From a virus: a DNA stretch of 64,000 nucleotides. Every line of letters starts with the position of its first letter. Positions within the stretch are counted from its first letter, which is position 1. The stretch covers positions 84,582 through 148,581 of the IMG/VR virus record IMGVR_UViG_3300032313_001465; one strand, given 5' to 3'. A program made the position numbers and the translations under genes. This document shows positions 62,528-64,000 of the stretch, piece by piece. The notes beneath the pieces were generated by a model. That model was not told where the DNA came from and did not search any database. It worked only from the letters and a program-made list of their open reading frames with translations.

Positions 62528-62926
62528 ATGAAAAAACAAATACTAAGCGAACAATTTCGACGTATGCAAAAATTAGCAGGAATTATTAATGAAGGTCAAG
62601 AAAAATATCCAAAAGGTTTTACTCCATATACACCCACCAAAGAAGACGATGAAAATTATGATGGAAAAGTATTAGCTGCCTATACAGCACCTATGGATGG
62701 GTGGGATGAAAATAATTCGGATACTGTAGTAGTTATGAAAGATGAGGAGGGCTTTTGGGTAGATGGATATCTTAGCTTTGGTGATTTTGAAGACGAGGAA
62801 GGTACAGGACCATTCAAAACCCAAAAAGAAGCCGAAGATAAGGCTTATGAAATAATGGAAGACATTGTAGATAATTGGGAAGATGAGGATTATGATGATG
62901 AAGATGATGACGACGATGATTATTAA
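62528..62926 (+). CDS. Acidic protein with class C leader, 132 aa
   Basis: MKKQILSEQFRRMQKLAGII then NE is the purest class C leader and is repeated almost base for base at 63493. The middle contains VVVMKDEEGFWVDGYLSFGD, a small beta domain, and the C-terminus is a run of Asp and Glu. Sites LSE and INE could be cut. The acidic tail resembles DNA-mimic or core proteins. Function unknown. Confidence 0.6.
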   Translation: MKKQILSEQFRRMQKLAGIINEGQEKYPKGFTPYTPTKEDDENYDGKVLAAYTAPMDGWDENNSDTVVVMKDEEGFWVDGYLSFGDFEDEEGTGPFKTQKEAEDKAYEIMEDIVDNWEDEDYDDEDDDDDDY

Positions 62927-62939
62927 TTAAAAATAAACA

Positions 62940-63461
62940 ATGAAAGCAACAGAATTTAGAAAACTAATCCGTGAAGAAGTTAGAAAAATATTAACTGAAG
63001 CAAAATCCGAAAATTATCCTTTTATGTCAACTCCAGAGCAAGAAAAATTATATGATAGACTTGCTACAGACTTAGAAAAATTTATAAATAATATAGCTAC
63101 AAAATTAGAAATTAATCCTTCAAATATTAGAATGATATGTAGTGGATTAGGGGATAAAGGAGAATATAGAAATAAAGGATTAGTAGTTCAAATTAAAGCT
63201 AATGATAGTAAATGGAAAGGGATACATGGTAATAATCTTATTATACAAACTATAAATGACGAAGGTGTATTAATAGATACAAAAGAGGTTGAAATAAAAG
63301 GATCTAAAAATAAAGAATTAAGAGATATTTGGAATAAAGCAATAGATCTAGAAATGGACGATTATGTGTCACAGTTTAATACAAAATTAGCAAGTTCACT
63401 TACCCCAGAAGAAGCAAAATTAATACATCAATATACTCCAGTAATAATAACTGGTAAATAA
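62940..63461 (+). CDS. Class A leader protein of unknown function, 173 aa
   Basis: MKATEFRKLIREEVRKILTE is a class A leader with LTE. The body is alpha/beta (LEINPSNIRMICSGLGDKGE; GLVVQIKANDSKWKGIHGNN) and ends in a helical Pro/Glu segment. No catalytic motif recognised. With the gene before it, it forms one copy of a repeated two-gene cassette. Confidence 0.58.
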   Translation: MKATEFRKLIREEVRKILTEAKSENYPFMSTPEQEKLYDRLATDLEKFINNIATKLEINPSNIRMICSGLGDKGEYRNKGLVVQIKANDSKWKGIHGNNLIIQTINDEGVLIDTKEVEIKGSKNKELRDIWNKAIDLEMDDYVSQFNTKLASSLTPEEAKLIHQYTPVIITGK

Positions 63462-63492
63462 TCAAAAACAATCAAAAACAATCAAAAACAAA

Positions 63493-63831
63493 ATGAAAAA
63501 ACAAATACTAAGCGAACAATTTCGACGTATGCAAAAATTAGCAGGAATTATTAATGAAAGCGAATTTAAAGTGGGGGATACAATAAAAATACCATTTACT
63601 TTATCTACAGGTGATGAAAGTGAAGGAGAAATTTTAGCAATTTCTACATATTTATCTAACAAAAAAGCAATTGATAAGGCTATTAGAGACAGTGGATGGG
63701 AAGGTGGAGAAAAAGAAGAATTAACTTGGTACAAAATAAAAACTCCAGATGGGATCGAATGGATAGATAGTGAGGAATTATCGGTAATGGGTGATGAAGA
63801 TGATGAAGATGATGACGACGATGATTATTAA
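63493..63831 (+). CDS. Acidic protein with class C leader, 112 aa
   Basis: The first 22 residues are the same as those of the protein at 62528 up to MKKQILSEQFRRMQKLAGII, and the last residues again are an Asp run ending in Tyr. The middle differs (FKVGDTIKIPFTLSTGDESE, beta-rich). Ends conserved and centre replaced: a swapped cassette. Function unknown. Confidence 0.6.
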   Translation: MKKQILSEQFRRMQKLAGIINESEFKVGDTIKIPFTLSTGDESEGEILAISTYLSNKKAIDKAIRDSGWEGGEKEELTWYKIKTPDGIEWIDSEELSVMGDEDDEDDDDDDY

Positions 63832-63844
63832 TTAAAAATAAACA

Positions 63845-64000
63845 ATGAAAGCAACAGAATTTAGAAAACTAATCCAAGAAGAAGTTCGTAAAGTATTAAA
63901 CGAGGCTATGTCTTGGGACAAAAACACAATTAACAAATTTTTTGCATATTTGAAACGTCAGCACGGTATGAAAGCAGTCCCTGAATTTAAAACAGATACC
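63845..64000 (+). CDS. Class A leader protein, 3' end outside window
   Basis: The ATG at 63845 starts MKATEFRKLIQEEVRKVLNE (LNE site), then AMSWDKNTINKFFAYLKRQ. The frame stays open to base 64000; 52 residues are visible. It is the second-cassette equivalent of the gene at 62940 with a different body. Confidence 0.6.
   Translation, partial: MKATEFRKLIQEEVRKVLNEAMSWDKNTINKFFAYLKRQHGMKAVPEFKTDT

Noticed and set aside
1-64000. Prophage integration functions (integrase, repressor, att sites)
   Set aside because: No recombinase, repressor or flanking repeat was recognised; the content fits a lytic phage, although the window is only part of the genome.

Overview
The window is 64 kb of a tailed phage with a contractile tail and a T4-type morphogenesis plan. 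It carries a gp17-like terminase, gp20-like portal, gp21-like prohead protease, gp22-like scaffold, gp23-like major capsid protein, gp13/14/15-like neck and tail-completion proteins, gp18 sheath, gp19 tube, a tail assembly chaperone with a probable frameshift, a tape measure protein and baseplate hub genes. The sequence is strongly AT-rich, genes are tightly packed or overlap (TAATG, ATGA), and starts are preceded by A-rich stretches, not Shine-Dalgarno motifs. That start-site style, the ferritin and the low GC suggest a Bacteroidota (flavobacterial-type) host; this is inference.

Layout. Bases 1-7739 hold a 5'-truncated giant tail/baseplate protein and three smaller fibre-like proteins. Bases 7753-10735 hold a GIY-YIG-like nuclease, a DnaG-type primase, a RecB-like nuclease and a P-loop kinase. 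Bases 10735-28016 are an accessory region of about 30 small genes. Many begin with one of three recurring amphipathic leader peptides: class A (MKKSELRQxIKEE type), class B (MIKLxDIL type) and class C (FRRMQKLAGI type). Bases 28009-38780 are the DNA-packaging and head module, ending in the scaffold and capsid genes. Bases 38889-61725 are the PhoH, fibre, neck, tail and baseplate module. Bases 61777-64000 start a second array of leader-bearing genes, which runs off the window.

Central interpretation. The leaders usually end in an (I/L)xE motif, the cleavage rule of T4 gp21 prohead protease, and T4 internal proteins enter the head by a short N-terminal capsid targeting sequence. The class C leader also matches the C-terminus of this phage's own scaffold. 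I infer a large modular set of capsid-packaged cargo proteins, processed by the protease at 35207. Candidate cargo includes a kinase, a nucleotidyltransferase fused to an HExxH metallopeptidase-like domain, a 5'-nucleotidase-like HAD enzyme, a ferritin, LRR proteins, zinc-ribbon proteins and possibly an Hc1-like basic protein. Duplicated cassettes with conserved ends at 62528-64000 suggest that the leaders also act as recombination points.

Other layers are five free-standing homing-type endonuclease genes, mostly between structural genes and often beside terminators; a directional TATTTATA motif before many genes (candidate late promoter); and a GC-rich structured RNA candidate at 24757-24838. 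No tRNA, integrase, CRISPR array or insertion sequence was recognised by eye.
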